Below are positions 42,165 to 49,653 of a DNA stretch of 64,000 nucleotides, piece after piece (position 1 is the stretch's first letter; every line of letters starts with the position of its first letter). The notes under the pieces were generated by a model. That model was not told the origin of the DNA and made no database searches. It worked only from the letters and a program-made list of their open reading frames with translations. The translations under genes were made by a program, and so were the position numbers. This DNA is from JBAZZQ01 sp041658725 (GTDB lineage Bacteria; Planctomycetota; Phycisphaerae; JAAYCJ01), in the NCBI GenBank assembly GCA_041658725.1, contig JBAZZQ010000006.1, forward strand, positions 26,367 to 90,366, given 5' to 3'.

Positions 42165-42506
42165 ATGGACGGCAAGTTAATTTTTATACTTCTTTTAAAC
42201 GGTATCGGTTTGCTGGAAGTAATTTTAGGAGTACCGCTGTTTTTGGAGAAGATTCCGCCCAATGGCCTCTATGGATTTCGAACGGAAAAGACCCTTTCCA
42301 ATCCGGAGATTTGGTACAAGGTCAATAAATATTCCGCACGAGACCTCATCATAGGAGGATTGGCGACGGTGGCGGTATCTATCGGTTTATTGATTTTCAG
42401 AAACAAATTAGAGGACTATTTATGCTTTGCCGTATTTCTCGTGATCGTAAATCTCTGTCCGGCCATCGCCATCATAAGGGGTTTGATGTACCTGAAAAAG
42501 ATTTGA
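42165..42506 (+). CDS. SdpI-family membrane protein
   Basis: A 113-residue protein with three membrane helices and the family motif PPNGLYGFRTEKTLSNPEIW followed by YKVNKYSARDLI. SdpI of Bacillus protects against the SdpC toxin and senses it; most members outside Bacillus have unknown ligands. It is 32 bases after the HAAS gene and in the same operon as PadR, fitting an envelope-stress or peptide-immunity role. Confidence 0.83.
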   Translation: MDGKLIFILLLNGIGLLEVILGVPLFLEKIPPNGLYGFRTEKTLSNPEIWYKVNKYSARDLIIGGLATVAVSIGLLIFRNKLEDYLCFAVFLVIVNLCPAIAIIRGLMYLKKI

Positions 42507-42531
42507 ATATGAATTAAATTGGAGGTCGATA

Positions 42532-42855
42532 ATGACAAATTTAAAGAGCTTGTTAAAATATTTTTTCCTCGGTGGGCTTGGCGGTTTGTTGGTAGGCGTT
42601 ATTCTGGTATTTCTTTGGATGCGTTTTTGGCTTTTTACAACTTTGGGTACACCTTTGGGTTTGGTTTTTATTTATCTTTCGATTACGGTACGTTTCATAG
42701 CAAACGGATTTCGTTCTCCTCAGTTACCGCAGGGCGAATACGCAATGGCGTTATTAATTGAAGGGGCATTCATCTTTCTCTTATTGAGTGCTCTCTTTGG
42801 GGCATTGATCGGATATTGGATTTACCGAAGGAAAATGACAAAAATGAGGCAATAA
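42532..42855 (+). CDS. Small hypothetical membrane protein of the PadR operon
   Basis: A 107-residue protein of unknown family with hydrophobic segments at about 8-32, 36-52 and 75-98 and a basic C-terminus (YRRKMTKMRQ). ATG at 42532 has GGAGGT 7 bases upstream, a clear start; a second frame from 42519 is its shadow. Fourth and last gene of the PadR operon. Confidence 0.7.
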   Translation: MTNLKSLLKYFFLGGLGGLLVGVILVFLWMRFWLFTTLGTPLGLVFIYLSITVRFIANGFRSPQLPQGEYAMALLIEGAFIFLLLSALFGALIGYWIYRRKMTKMRQ

Positions 42856-42899
42856 AAGTTTGGTAGGGTAGCCTTAAACCCACCATCGTCATCTTTTGG

Positions 42900-44183
42900 T
42901 TACTCAAAAACCTCCGGGGCGATTAAATCCTGGTATGTTTCACGCCGGCGGATCAGGCGCGAGAGATTGCGTTCGACCAGGACTTCGGGAACGCGGGGCC
43001 GGGAGTTGTACTGACTGCTCATTGAAAAACCGTATGCCCCCGCCGTAAAGATTGAGACCAAATCACCCCGATGAAGCTCCGGTAACGACCTTGCTTTGGC
43101 GAAACAATCGCTGGATTCGCAGATGGGACCTACCACGTCGTATTTTCTCAATCCCACCACCTCCGGCTCTTCGCAACGGATGGGCGGCACTTTTTCCGGC
43201 GGCACTTTTTCCGGCCAGATAAAATGGAACGCTTCGTAAAAGGCTGGTCGAATCAGATCATTCATTCCCGCGTCCACGATGGCAAAAGCTTTTTCCGGCG
43301 ATTCCTTGATGTATAAAACTTTGGTCACGAGAATCCCGCTGTTGGCGGCGATGGCTCGGCCTGGTTCCATGATAATCTTAAGACCCGAATCGACAAGCAA
43401 CGGAATGATCGCTGAAGCATAAACCTCGCTGATCGGTGCCTGCTCGCTGGTGTAATCGGCTCCGAATCCGCCGCCCATGTCCAATGTATCGATGGTAAAA
43501 CCCTGTTTGCGGAGGGACTCGATCAGCCGCAGGACTTTTTCGATGGCCTGAATATACGGCTGGGTGCTATTGATCGGCGAACCGATATGTAAATGTACCC
43601 CGACAAGTTGCACGTAATCGTGTTTGGCGTATTTTTTAATGATCGACTCCGCCTGCTCGATATCCACTCCGAATTTGCTATGTTTTTTCCCGGTGGCTGT
43701 ATGCCGATGTGTTTTTGGATCGATATCCGGATTAATCCGCAGGGCCGCCCGCGTAACGATCTTTCGTTCCGACGTGATTCGCTGAAGATTTTCCAGTTCC
43801 GGCACCGATTCGATATTAAACCAGCCCAGGCCGACGTCCAGGGCCTCGTTGATTTCCTGATCCGTTTTTCCTACCCCCGCGTAAACCATCCGCGAAGGGT
43901 CCCCGCCCGCTTGGATCGCGCGGAACAATTCCCCGCCACTGACCACATCGAACCCCGCCCCTGCCTTGGCCAGCAATCGGCAAATATGGGTGTTACTATT
44001 GCATTTGACCGAATAGCAGATCATCGGATCGAGTCGGGCGAACGCTGATGCGATCTTGCGATAATGATCGATAAACGTGTTGGCCGAGTAAATATAGCAC
44101 GGCGTGCCGACCTGCTCGGCGATTTGGCGAATCGAAACCTCTTCACAACAAAGTGAACCGTCATGATATTGAAATAAATCCAT
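42900..44183 (-). CDS. lysA: Diaminopimelate decarboxylase
   Basis: PLP enzyme that makes L-lysine from meso-diaminopimelate, the last step of lysine synthesis. The 427-residue chain has the PLP lysine in MICYSVKCNSN (Lys60 region), GGGFGADY, EPGRAI, and the C-terminal CESSDCFAK and GAYGFSMSSQYN. A 15-base tandem duplication at 43183-43212 adds five residues (PEKVPPEKVPP) in a loop. Ribosome site GAGGAG. No lysine riboswitch was recognised in the 142-base leader, which is mostly repeat. Confidence 0.95.
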   Translation of the reverse strand: MDLFQYHDGSLCCEEVSIRQIAEQVGTPCYIYSANTFIDHYRKIASAFARLDPMICYSVKCNSNTHICRLLAKAGAGFDVVSGGELFRAIQAGGDPSRMVYAGVGKTDQEINEALDVGLGWFNIESVPELENLQRITSERKIVTRAALRINPDIDPKTHRHTATGKKHSKFGVDIEQAESIIKKYAKHDYVQLVGVHLHIGSPINSTQPYIQAIEKVLRLIESLRKQGFTIDTLDMGGGFGADYTSEQAPISEVYASAIIPLLVDSGLKIIMEPGRAIAANSGILVTKVLYIKESPEKAFAIVDAGMNDLIRPAFYEAFHFIWPEKVPPEKVPPIRCEEPEVVGLRKYDVVGPICESSDCFAKARSLPELHRGDLVSIFTAGAYGFSMSSQYNSRPRVPEVLVERNLSRLIRRRETYQDLIAPEVFE

Positions 44184-44219
44184 AAACTCCTCGAATTCTA
44201 AATAAACCTAAATCCATTT

Positions 44220-44289
44220 AACCGCAAAGACCGCAAAGGACGCAAAGTTAAAGATTTATAAAAGAATTATCTTTGCGGTCTTTGCGGTT
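44220..44289. repeat. 70-bp hairpin repeat, AACCGCAAAG family, copy 2
   Basis: Differs from 15099-15168 at a single base. It lies between the lysA start and the lipoprotein gene stop, both on the minus strand. Confidence 0.85.
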
Positions 44290-44325
44290 AGAATTTTTTT
44301 CGGTTGCGGCCAAAGTCGCACGAAG

Positions 44326-45240
44326 TTATTTTTGCTCCACGATATTCCGAATGGACTGATAGCAATTCGTATCTTCCCATTTCTGAAAATAATTCAATGC
44401 GTCCTGTGCCTGTTTTTTAGCGGTCAGGGTCTGGCCGCGGGCCATCAGTTGCTGCAAATGATGATACCGGACCACCATCGCCTTATAATCCTGCCCGCGA
44501 ACCACTTTGCTCAATCGGCTCAGCGTGGCAGACGCCGCCACAGAATCCCTCGGATCGAACCGGCTGTACAAGTCTGAAGCGATAATCCCCGCCGCCCAGC
44601 GAACCGCGACCTGGGCCGAACGGTCGTCCATTATACGATTGAGCATGGAAACAATCCGAAACCTGGCATCGGAATCAAGTTTGCGTGGAAATTCACTGCC
44701 GTAGATCAATCCAATGGCCAGGTCCCAATCGGAAAGGTTCTCCGGTTTATTTTTTTGCGCCGGCACGTCCAGCCGAGAGGCAAAGGATTGTGCCTTTTCC
44801 AAAATTTTCTCATCCGCGTAAATGATAAACCGAAGCCGGTCGCTCCCTCCCGGCCCCTGCCCGGGATAGATCAAAGAAAGTAACTCCGCCAACTTATCCG
44901 GCGTGGTCTGCCGCACCACATAGAGTTCCGGCATCGACGCGTTTTTGTCGACTGTCTGGTCGCCCAGATAAAACCGGTAAAGCCGACCTTTGGCAAAGGC
45001 CGACTGTTGTTTTCGAGTCAACTCGCCTCCCGAGGGATTTCCCGGCGGGGGAATTTGACCCATATCCTCGTCTTCCGCCGAACCTTTTTTTTCGTGTGAG
45101 ACGTCGATTTGATATCGTGCCCGGGGACCGACTTGCTCGAACCGCAACGTCCGCCAATTGTACTCATAACTCCCGGACTGACAACCCAACGACCCTAAGC
45201 CGACAAATCCCACCGCTAATATCAAAAATTTCCATCGCAT
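44326..45240 (-). CDS. Hypothetical exported protein, probable lipoprotein
   Basis: A 304-residue protein not recognised. ATG at 45240 (with TTGGAG upstream) is preferred to the TTG at 45255. Residues 1-19 (RWKFLILAVGFVGLGSLGC) look like a lipoprotein signal with Cys20, though the residue before -1 is Leu and the -3 residue Ser is atypical. The body is mixed helix with HEAT- or TPR-like spacing in the second half (IVSMLNRIMDDRSAQVAVRWAAG region). A promoter with TATAAT lies at 45391-45396. Planctomycetes often carry such proteins; no function can be given. Confidence 0.7.
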   Translation of the reverse strand: MRWKFLILAVGFVGLGSLGCQSGSYEYNWRTLRFEQVGPRARYQIDVSHEKKGSAEDEDMGQIPPPGNPSGGELTRKQQSAFAKGRLYRFYLGDQTVDKNASMPELYVVRQTTPDKLAELLSLIYPGQGPGGSDRLRFIIYADEKILEKAQSFASRLDVPAQKNKPENLSDWDLAIGLIYGSEFPRKLDSDARFRIVSMLNRIMDDRSAQVAVRWAAGIIASDLYSRFDPRDSVAASATLSRLSKVVRGQDYKAMVVRYHHLQQLMARGQTLTAKKQAQDALNYFQKWEDTNCYQSIRNIVEQK

Positions 45241-45906
45241 ACCCGGTATCTCCAATCAATATTTTTCACATCATAATCGCAACCCGGATTTAAGACAAGG
45301 ACAAGAAACCACGGATTACCCTTATCCACGCCTGAAAGACTCGGTGCCGCCATCACGCTTATTAGCTAAAATGACAATACATAGAGATTAATTATAGCAA
45401 GAAGAGTGTAAGCAAATTCAGCGCAAAAAGAAAGCACCAGGTGCTATTTAGCTCGCCCGGTGCTTTCCGGAGGGGAAAGAAGCCAAAAAAATATATATGA
45501 ATGATTTTTAATGCTACCCGCCAGAATGTCCGTTTTCAACAATAACGTCTTATACTACTTCGTCTTTTTACTATTCTTTTCTTTAATCTGCTTTTAAAAA
45601 AAATGCAACATAATTCTAAACATTTTGTCAACATTTTTTAAACATTTTTACTATTTAACATCATAATCTTGCAATTCAGCGATCCTGTAGTTAATTTCAC
45701 AATTAAAGGAGTCTAGCCGAACTTCCGCAGTTACGATGAATCAAAAATATTTTTGCCTGATCCCAAGGCTTTTCCTTGTTTTTATCAGGCGGGTTATTCC
45801 AAAGATTAATTCCGTTGATGGTTTCCTTCCTCCCGGCATTTCGGGGTCGATGTAGTGCCTGATCTGTGTTTTATCTATGGAAAACTATAGAGAGAAGGAA
45901 GACCCG
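45241..45906. other. Gene-poor spacer before the transposase remnant
   Basis: AT-rich, with no credible gene. It contains an extended -10 TGCTATAAT on the minus strand (TATAAT at 45396-45391) likely serving the lipoprotein gene, a minus-strand terminator-like hairpin (45430-45467), and a plus-strand hairpin GCCTGAT/ATCAGGC (45755-45790) whose inner stem is CAAGG/CCTTG. The bases from about 45860 probably belong to the IS remnant. Confidence 0.55.
45430..45467 (-). terminator. Terminator-like hairpin on the minus strand
   Basis: Arms GAAAGCACC (45430-45438) and GGTGCTTTC (45459-45467); on the minus strand the second arm runs into TTTCTTTTTG. An alternative pairing uses the internal GGTGCT at 45440-45445. 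It could end transcripts coming through from the fusA end of the core cluster across the transposase remnant. Confidence 0.45.
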
Positions 45907-46241
45907 ATGTATCTTCGGCACAGTACCCTCCGGAAGGACGGCAAGACGCATACCTATTGGCGTCTGGTCCGCAGCGTTCGTTGCGGTCGGACTGCAAGCA
46001 GGTTCTGATTGCCCTGGTGGTGACCCGCTACGGGATACAGTTGGGGTATGAAGTCTTTGACGGCAATCGCCACGGCTCGACCACGGTCGAAACGATTGTG
46101 TCCGTGATGGAAGCCCGCTACGGAAAGGCGGACCGGATCTGGGTGATGGATCTGGGGATGGTCTCCCAGGAAAACATCGAATGGCTCCAGCAAGGCCCGC
46201 TCCGTTATGCCGTGTTTCATGGCTGCATTCGGCAAACTCTA
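45907..46241 (+). pseudogene. Transposase remnant (IS1634-like), internally deleted and 3' truncated
   Basis: The first frame from ATG 45907 gives YLRHSTLRKDGKTHTYWRL, the N-terminus of IS1634-type transposases, and stops at 46008. From about 45996 another frame gives QVLIALVVTRYGIQLGYEVF, then MEARYGKADRIWVMDLGM and SQENIEWLQQGPLRYAVF, the mid-region around the catalytic Asp. Most of the sequence between these blocks and all after about 46240 is gone. The remnant ends 14 bases from the fusA stop codon. Confidence 0.82.
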
Positions 46242-46254
46242 ACTGAGATTGGTA

Positions 46255-48336
46255 TTAGTATAAAGTTTCGAGGAGCGATTTTGTTATGTGGTCTGGGATT
46301 AGTTGGTAACCGGAAGGGGCAAAGTTGGTTGGGTTGGCGCGGCCTTGGGTGAGACTTCGGAGGGTGGTTGCGTAGCCGAACATTTCGGCAAGTGGGACGT
46401 GTGCGTCGATGACTACGTTTCCGCGTTTGGTGGTTCCGAGGATGACGGCGCGGCGGGAGATCAAGTCTCCGGTGACGGCGCCGAAGAATTCTTCGGGAGT
46501 GGTGACCTGGAGGTTCATGATCGGTTCGAGGAGTACGGGATTTGCTTTCAGGACGGCGTCCTTGAAGGCGATGGAGCCTGCGCTTTCAAAAGCGATTTCG
46601 GAACTATCGACTGGGTGTTCCTGGCCGTCGAGAATGGTAACTTTGATGTTGATCACGGGATAGCCCGCGAGGGCACCGGATTTTGCGGCTCCGATGATGC
46701 CTTCCTCTACGGCAGGAATATAACTTTGGGAGATGGCACCGCCGTAGATAGCGTTTTCCACGATGATATGATCTTCGCCTGGTTGCGGGATATAGGGTTC
46801 GACTTTGAGTTTGACTACGGCGAACTGGCCGTGTCCGCCGGTTTGACGGATGAACCGTGCCTCGGCCTCGGCGGAGGCGGTGATGGTTTCACGGTAGCTG
46901 ACCTTGGGTCTGCCGACGTTGACCTGGACATTCAGGTCGCGTTGAATTTTATTTTTGATGATTTCCAGGTGAAGCTCGCCCATGCCTGAGATAATGGTTT
47001 GTCCGGTTTCGGGATCGTGCCGGTATTCGAAGGTTGGGTCCTCTCGGCCGAGGAGTCGGAGGGCGTGGCCGAGTTTGTCTTTATCGGCACTGGTTTTTGG
47101 TTCGATGGCCATGCTGATGACGGTTTCGGGGAACTCGATATGCTCGAGCAGGATCGGATGTTTTTGATCGCAGAGGGTATCGCCGGTGAGGGAATTTTTG
47201 AGTCCGGTTACGGCGACGATTTCTCCGGCACGGGCGAATTCCTCTTTGATTCGGGCATTGGCGTGCATTCGCCAGATACGGGTGACATTTTCCTTTGTGT
47301 TATTTCGGCCTGGGTTCAGGACTCTGGAGGAAGTTTTGAGGGTTCCGGAGTAAATTCGGATGAAGCTCAGGTCGCCGTGCTTGTCGTAGATGATTTTGAA
47401 GACCAGAGCGGCGAAGGGCTCGTCGGGATCGGTTTTTCGTGGGATACGTGTTTCTTTGTGTTTTGGATCGCGTCCCTCAATGGGTGGAATGTCGATGGGC
47501 GAAGGCAGATAATGGCAAACGGCATCGAGGAGCGGTTGAATACCTTTATTTTTAAGAGCGGAGCCGCAGAGGACAGGTTGCATTTTATTGGCGCAGGTGG
47601 CTCGGCGAATGGCACCCTGGATATCATCGATGGACATTGGCTCGTCGTGTAGGAATTTGGCCATGAGGAGGTCGTCGATTTCGGAGACTCGCTCGATCAT
47701 CTCGTGCCGCCAGCAATCGGCGTCGTATTTGAGATTTTCGGGGATGTCCTCGAGTGTGAATTCGGCACCGAGGGTTTCATCGTTCCAAGTGTATGCTTTC
47801 ATGGCCACCAGGTCTATCAATCCACGGAACTCGGATTCCGCGCCGATGGGAATTTGAATGGGAATCGCATGAGAGGGCAGACGGTCCTTGATGGATTGCA
47901 GGGAGGTGAAGAAATCGGCACCCATTTTGTCCATTTTGTTGATTAGGCAAAATCTGGGGACGTGATATTTTTCGGCTTGCCGCCAGACGGTTTCGGATTG
48001 TGCTTCGACGCCTTCCTTTCCGTCGAAGACGACGACGGCGCCGTCGAGGACGCGGAGGGACCGTTCGACTTCGGCGGTGAAATCGACATGGCCGGGGGTA
48101 TCGATAAGATTGACGGTGCAATCGAGCCAGAGGAACGAGGTAGCGGCGGAGGTGATGGTTATTCCACGCTCCTGCTCTTCCTCGAGATAGTCCATGACAG
48201 CGGTTCCTTCGTGGACTTCGCCCATTTTATAGGTTTTTCCGGCGTAATAGAGAACGCGTTCGGAGACAGTCGTCTTGCCCGCGTCAATATGGGCACAGAT
48301 GCCGATGTTTCGGATTTTGGTTATGTCGTATTCCAT
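46255..48336 (-). CDS. fusA: Elongation factor G
   Basis: Translocation GTPase (693 residues, normal). G1 AHIDAGKT at 15-22, switch I QERGITITSAATS, G3 DTPGH, G4 NKMDK, all canonical. Domains II-V follow, with the domain IV tip HGQFAVVKLKVEP region and C-terminal GTTKRGNVVIDAHVP. It is the last gene of the core cluster on this strand, after rpsL and rpsG. Downstream there is an IS remnant rather than tuf or rpsJ. Confidence 0.97.
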   Translation of the reverse strand: MEYDITKIRNIGICAHIDAGKTTVSERVLYYAGKTYKMGEVHEGTAVMDYLEEEQERGITITSAATSFLWLDCTVNLIDTPGHVDFTAEVERSLRVLDGAVVVFDGKEGVEAQSETVWRQAEKYHVPRFCLINKMDKMGADFFTSLQSIKDRLPSHAIPIQIPIGAESEFRGLIDLVAMKAYTWNDETLGAEFTLEDIPENLKYDADCWRHEMIERVSEIDDLLMAKFLHDEPMSIDDIQGAIRRATCANKMQPVLCGSALKNKGIQPLLDAVCHYLPSPIDIPPIEGRDPKHKETRIPRKTDPDEPFAALVFKIIYDKHGDLSFIRIYSGTLKTSSRVLNPGRNNTKENVTRIWRMHANARIKEEFARAGEIVAVTGLKNSLTGDTLCDQKHPILLEHIEFPETVISMAIEPKTSADKDKLGHALRLLGREDPTFEYRHDPETGQTIISGMGELHLEIIKNKIQRDLNVQVNVGRPKVSYRETITASAEAEARFIRQTGGHGQFAVVKLKVEPYIPQPGEDHIIVENAIYGGAISQSYIPAVEEGIIGAAKSGALAGYPVINIKVTILDGQEHPVDSSEIAFESAGSIAFKDAVLKANPVLLEPIMNLQVTTPEEFFGAVTGDLISRRAVILGTTKRGNVVIDAHVPLAEMFGYATTLRSLTQGRANPTNFAPSGYQLIPDHITKSLLETLY

Positions 48337-48399
48337 GATTTACTAATGCCTAATTAGCGCCTAATTCGTAGACGCGGTTTTATAATCACCGGAAAAGAA

Positions 48400-48419
48400 C
48401 CCCCGATTGTCATCGGGGG
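48400..48419 (-). terminator. Short strong hairpin in the rpsG-fusA spacer
   Basis: CCCCCGAT (48400-48407) and ATCGGGGG (48412-48419) pair around TGTC. No T run follows on the minus strand, so it more likely shapes or stabilises the mRNA than ends it. Confidence 0.4.
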
Positions 48420-48473
48420 CTAGTAATCATAGTTATGCAACCTTATCTTATCGTCTTTTACTATAAATACATC

Positions 48474-48501
48474 GGGCCGGTGTGTCTAGACAAACCGGCC
48501 C
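48474..48501 (-). terminator. GC-rich hairpin just after rpsG
   Basis: Arms GGGCCGGT (48474-48481) and ACCGGCCC (48494-48501) with a 12-base loop, 20 bases beyond the rpsG stop. Only weak T content follows on the minus strand. May be a partial terminator or processing site before fusA. Confidence 0.4.
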
Positions 48502-48521
48502 GGAAGATATCGAAAAACTTT

Positions 48522-48998
48522 TTACCATGCGAAATGGGCGAAGGCCTTGTTTGCCTCGGCCATTTTGTGGACGTTGTCTCTGGTGGTCATGGCGGCGCCT
48601 TCGCGTTTAAAGGCGGCCATAAATTCTTCGGCCAATCGTTGCGACATGGGTTTACCGGCTTTTTTACGTGCGGCATCCAAAACCCATCTGATGGCGAGGG
48701 ACTGTCTTCGTCTGGAGTTTACCGGCATGGGAACCTGATAGTTGGCACCACCGACCCGCTTGGAACGGACTTCGAGCTCCGGTTTGACATTGTCGATCGC
48801 GGTTTCAAAGACTTCCAGGGGCGGAACGTCTTTGATTTTTCTTCCGACGATCTCCAAGGCCTCGTAGACGGTCAACGTGGCCACGCTTTTCTTTCCCCGC
48901 CACATCAGGCAATTGATGAACTTGCTGATGAGCAGAGAATTATATTTTCCGTCCGGTTTGTGAATTTCCGCCGACGCGGTCCATTTTTTAAACGCCAT
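48522..48998 (-). CDS. rpsG: 30S ribosomal protein S7
   Basis: Primary 16S rRNA-binding protein that nucleates the 30S head. The 158-residue sequence has SLLISKFINCLMWRGKKSVA, RRQSLAIRWVLDAARKK and MTTRDNVHKMAEANKAFAHFAW, as in other bacteria. It lies between rpsL and fusA in the usual str order. Confidence 0.96.
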   Translation of the reverse strand: MAFKKWTASAEIHKPDGKYNSLLISKFINCLMWRGKKSVATLTVYEALEIVGRKIKDVPPLEVFETAIDNVKPELEVRSKRVGGANYQVPMPVNSRRRQSLAIRWVLDAARKKAGKPMSQRLAEEFMAAFKREGAAMTTRDNVHKMAEANKAFAHFAW

Positions 48999-49028
48999 AC
49001 ATTACCTCGTTATTTTTATTCCATTTAA

Positions 49029-49054
49029 GAGGGCGGAGTCAGCCCCGCCCCTAC
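49029..49054. repeat. GGGCGGAGC repeat in the rpsL-rpsG spacer
   Basis: GAGGGCGGAGTCAGCCCCGC and CCCTAC, forming a small GGGCGG/CCGCCC hairpin. Same family as 39238-39264 and 53969-53993. Confidence 0.7.
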
Positions 49055-49056
49055 AA

Positions 49057-49428
49057 TTATTTGCCTCGTTTTGCACCGTATTTGGAGCGGGATTTTTTTC
49101 GATTTTCGACACCAGCGGCATCGAGGACACCGCGGATAATATGATACCTTACACCTGGCAGGTCGCGGACACGTCCACCCCGGACCAGGACGATACTGTG
49201 TTCCTGGAGGTTATGATCGACCCCTGGGATGTAGACGGTAACTTCCTTCCCGTTAGAGAGTCTGACACGGGCGACTTTTCGCAGGGCGGAATTGGGTTTT
49301 TTTGGGGTCATGGTCTTGACCTGCAGGCAGACGCCGCGTTTTGCCGGCGCCCCACCGAGGGCGGGACTTTTCGATTTGGACTTTACCGTCCTTCGGGGTT
49401 TTCGGACCAATTGATTGATAGTCGGCAT
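49057..49428 (-). CDS. rpsL: 30S ribosomal protein S12
   Basis: Decoding-centre protein (123 residues) in the A site. ATG at 49428 follows GAGGAA and begins MPTINQLVRKPR as in all bacteria; the open frame reaches 49491 but the extra residues are repeat-derived. KPNSALRK with Lys43 is conserved, and the second streptomycin-related position, normally Lys88, is Arg88 (GGRVRDLPG). Arg88 occurs as a streptomycin-resistance change in other bacteria. Confidence 0.97.
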   Translation of the reverse strand: MPTINQLVRKPRRTVKSKSKSPALGGAPAKRGVCLQVKTMTPKKPNSALRKVARVRLSNGKEVTVYIPGVDHNLQEHSIVLVRGGRVRDLPGVRYHIIRGVLDAAGVENRKKSRSKYGAKRGK

Positions 49429-49541
49429 ACGGTTCCTCGTTTTTCCTTTCAAATTCATTTTTACAGGGCGGAGCAAACACCGCCGCACCATCTAATAGTT
49501 AAGCGAACTATTTATTTAATAAAATTTTGGACAAAAAGTCC

Positions 49542-49567
49542 AGACAAAAATTTTAAGATTTTTGTCC
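49542..49567 (-). terminator. AT-rich hairpin between rpoC and rpsL
   Basis: GACAAAAA (49543-49550) faces TTTTTGTC (49559-49566); on the minus strand the RNA continues into GGACTTTTTGTCC. It may attenuate transcription from rpoC into rpsL. Another hairpin, AGTCGCC/GGCGACT (49613-49631), lies nearer the rpoC stop. Confidence 0.45.
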
Positions 49568-49653
49568 CTTCAACACTCAAATGCTTCCCGCCCGCCTTAA
49601 CGGAGAGTAGGAAGTCGCCGTCCCGGCGACTGCTAAACGAAGAAAAAGATACC

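Noticed and set aside
44184..44325. Lysine riboswitch ahead of lysA
   Set aside because: The leader region is upstream of 44183 on the minus strand and is mostly the 70-bp repeat; no lysine-box core was recognised.
45430..45467. Riboswitch aptamer upstream of the lipoprotein gene
   Set aside because: The alternative stems AGCACC/GGTGCT are suggestive but no known aptamer core was recognised, and the structure lies upstream of the likely transcription start of that gene.
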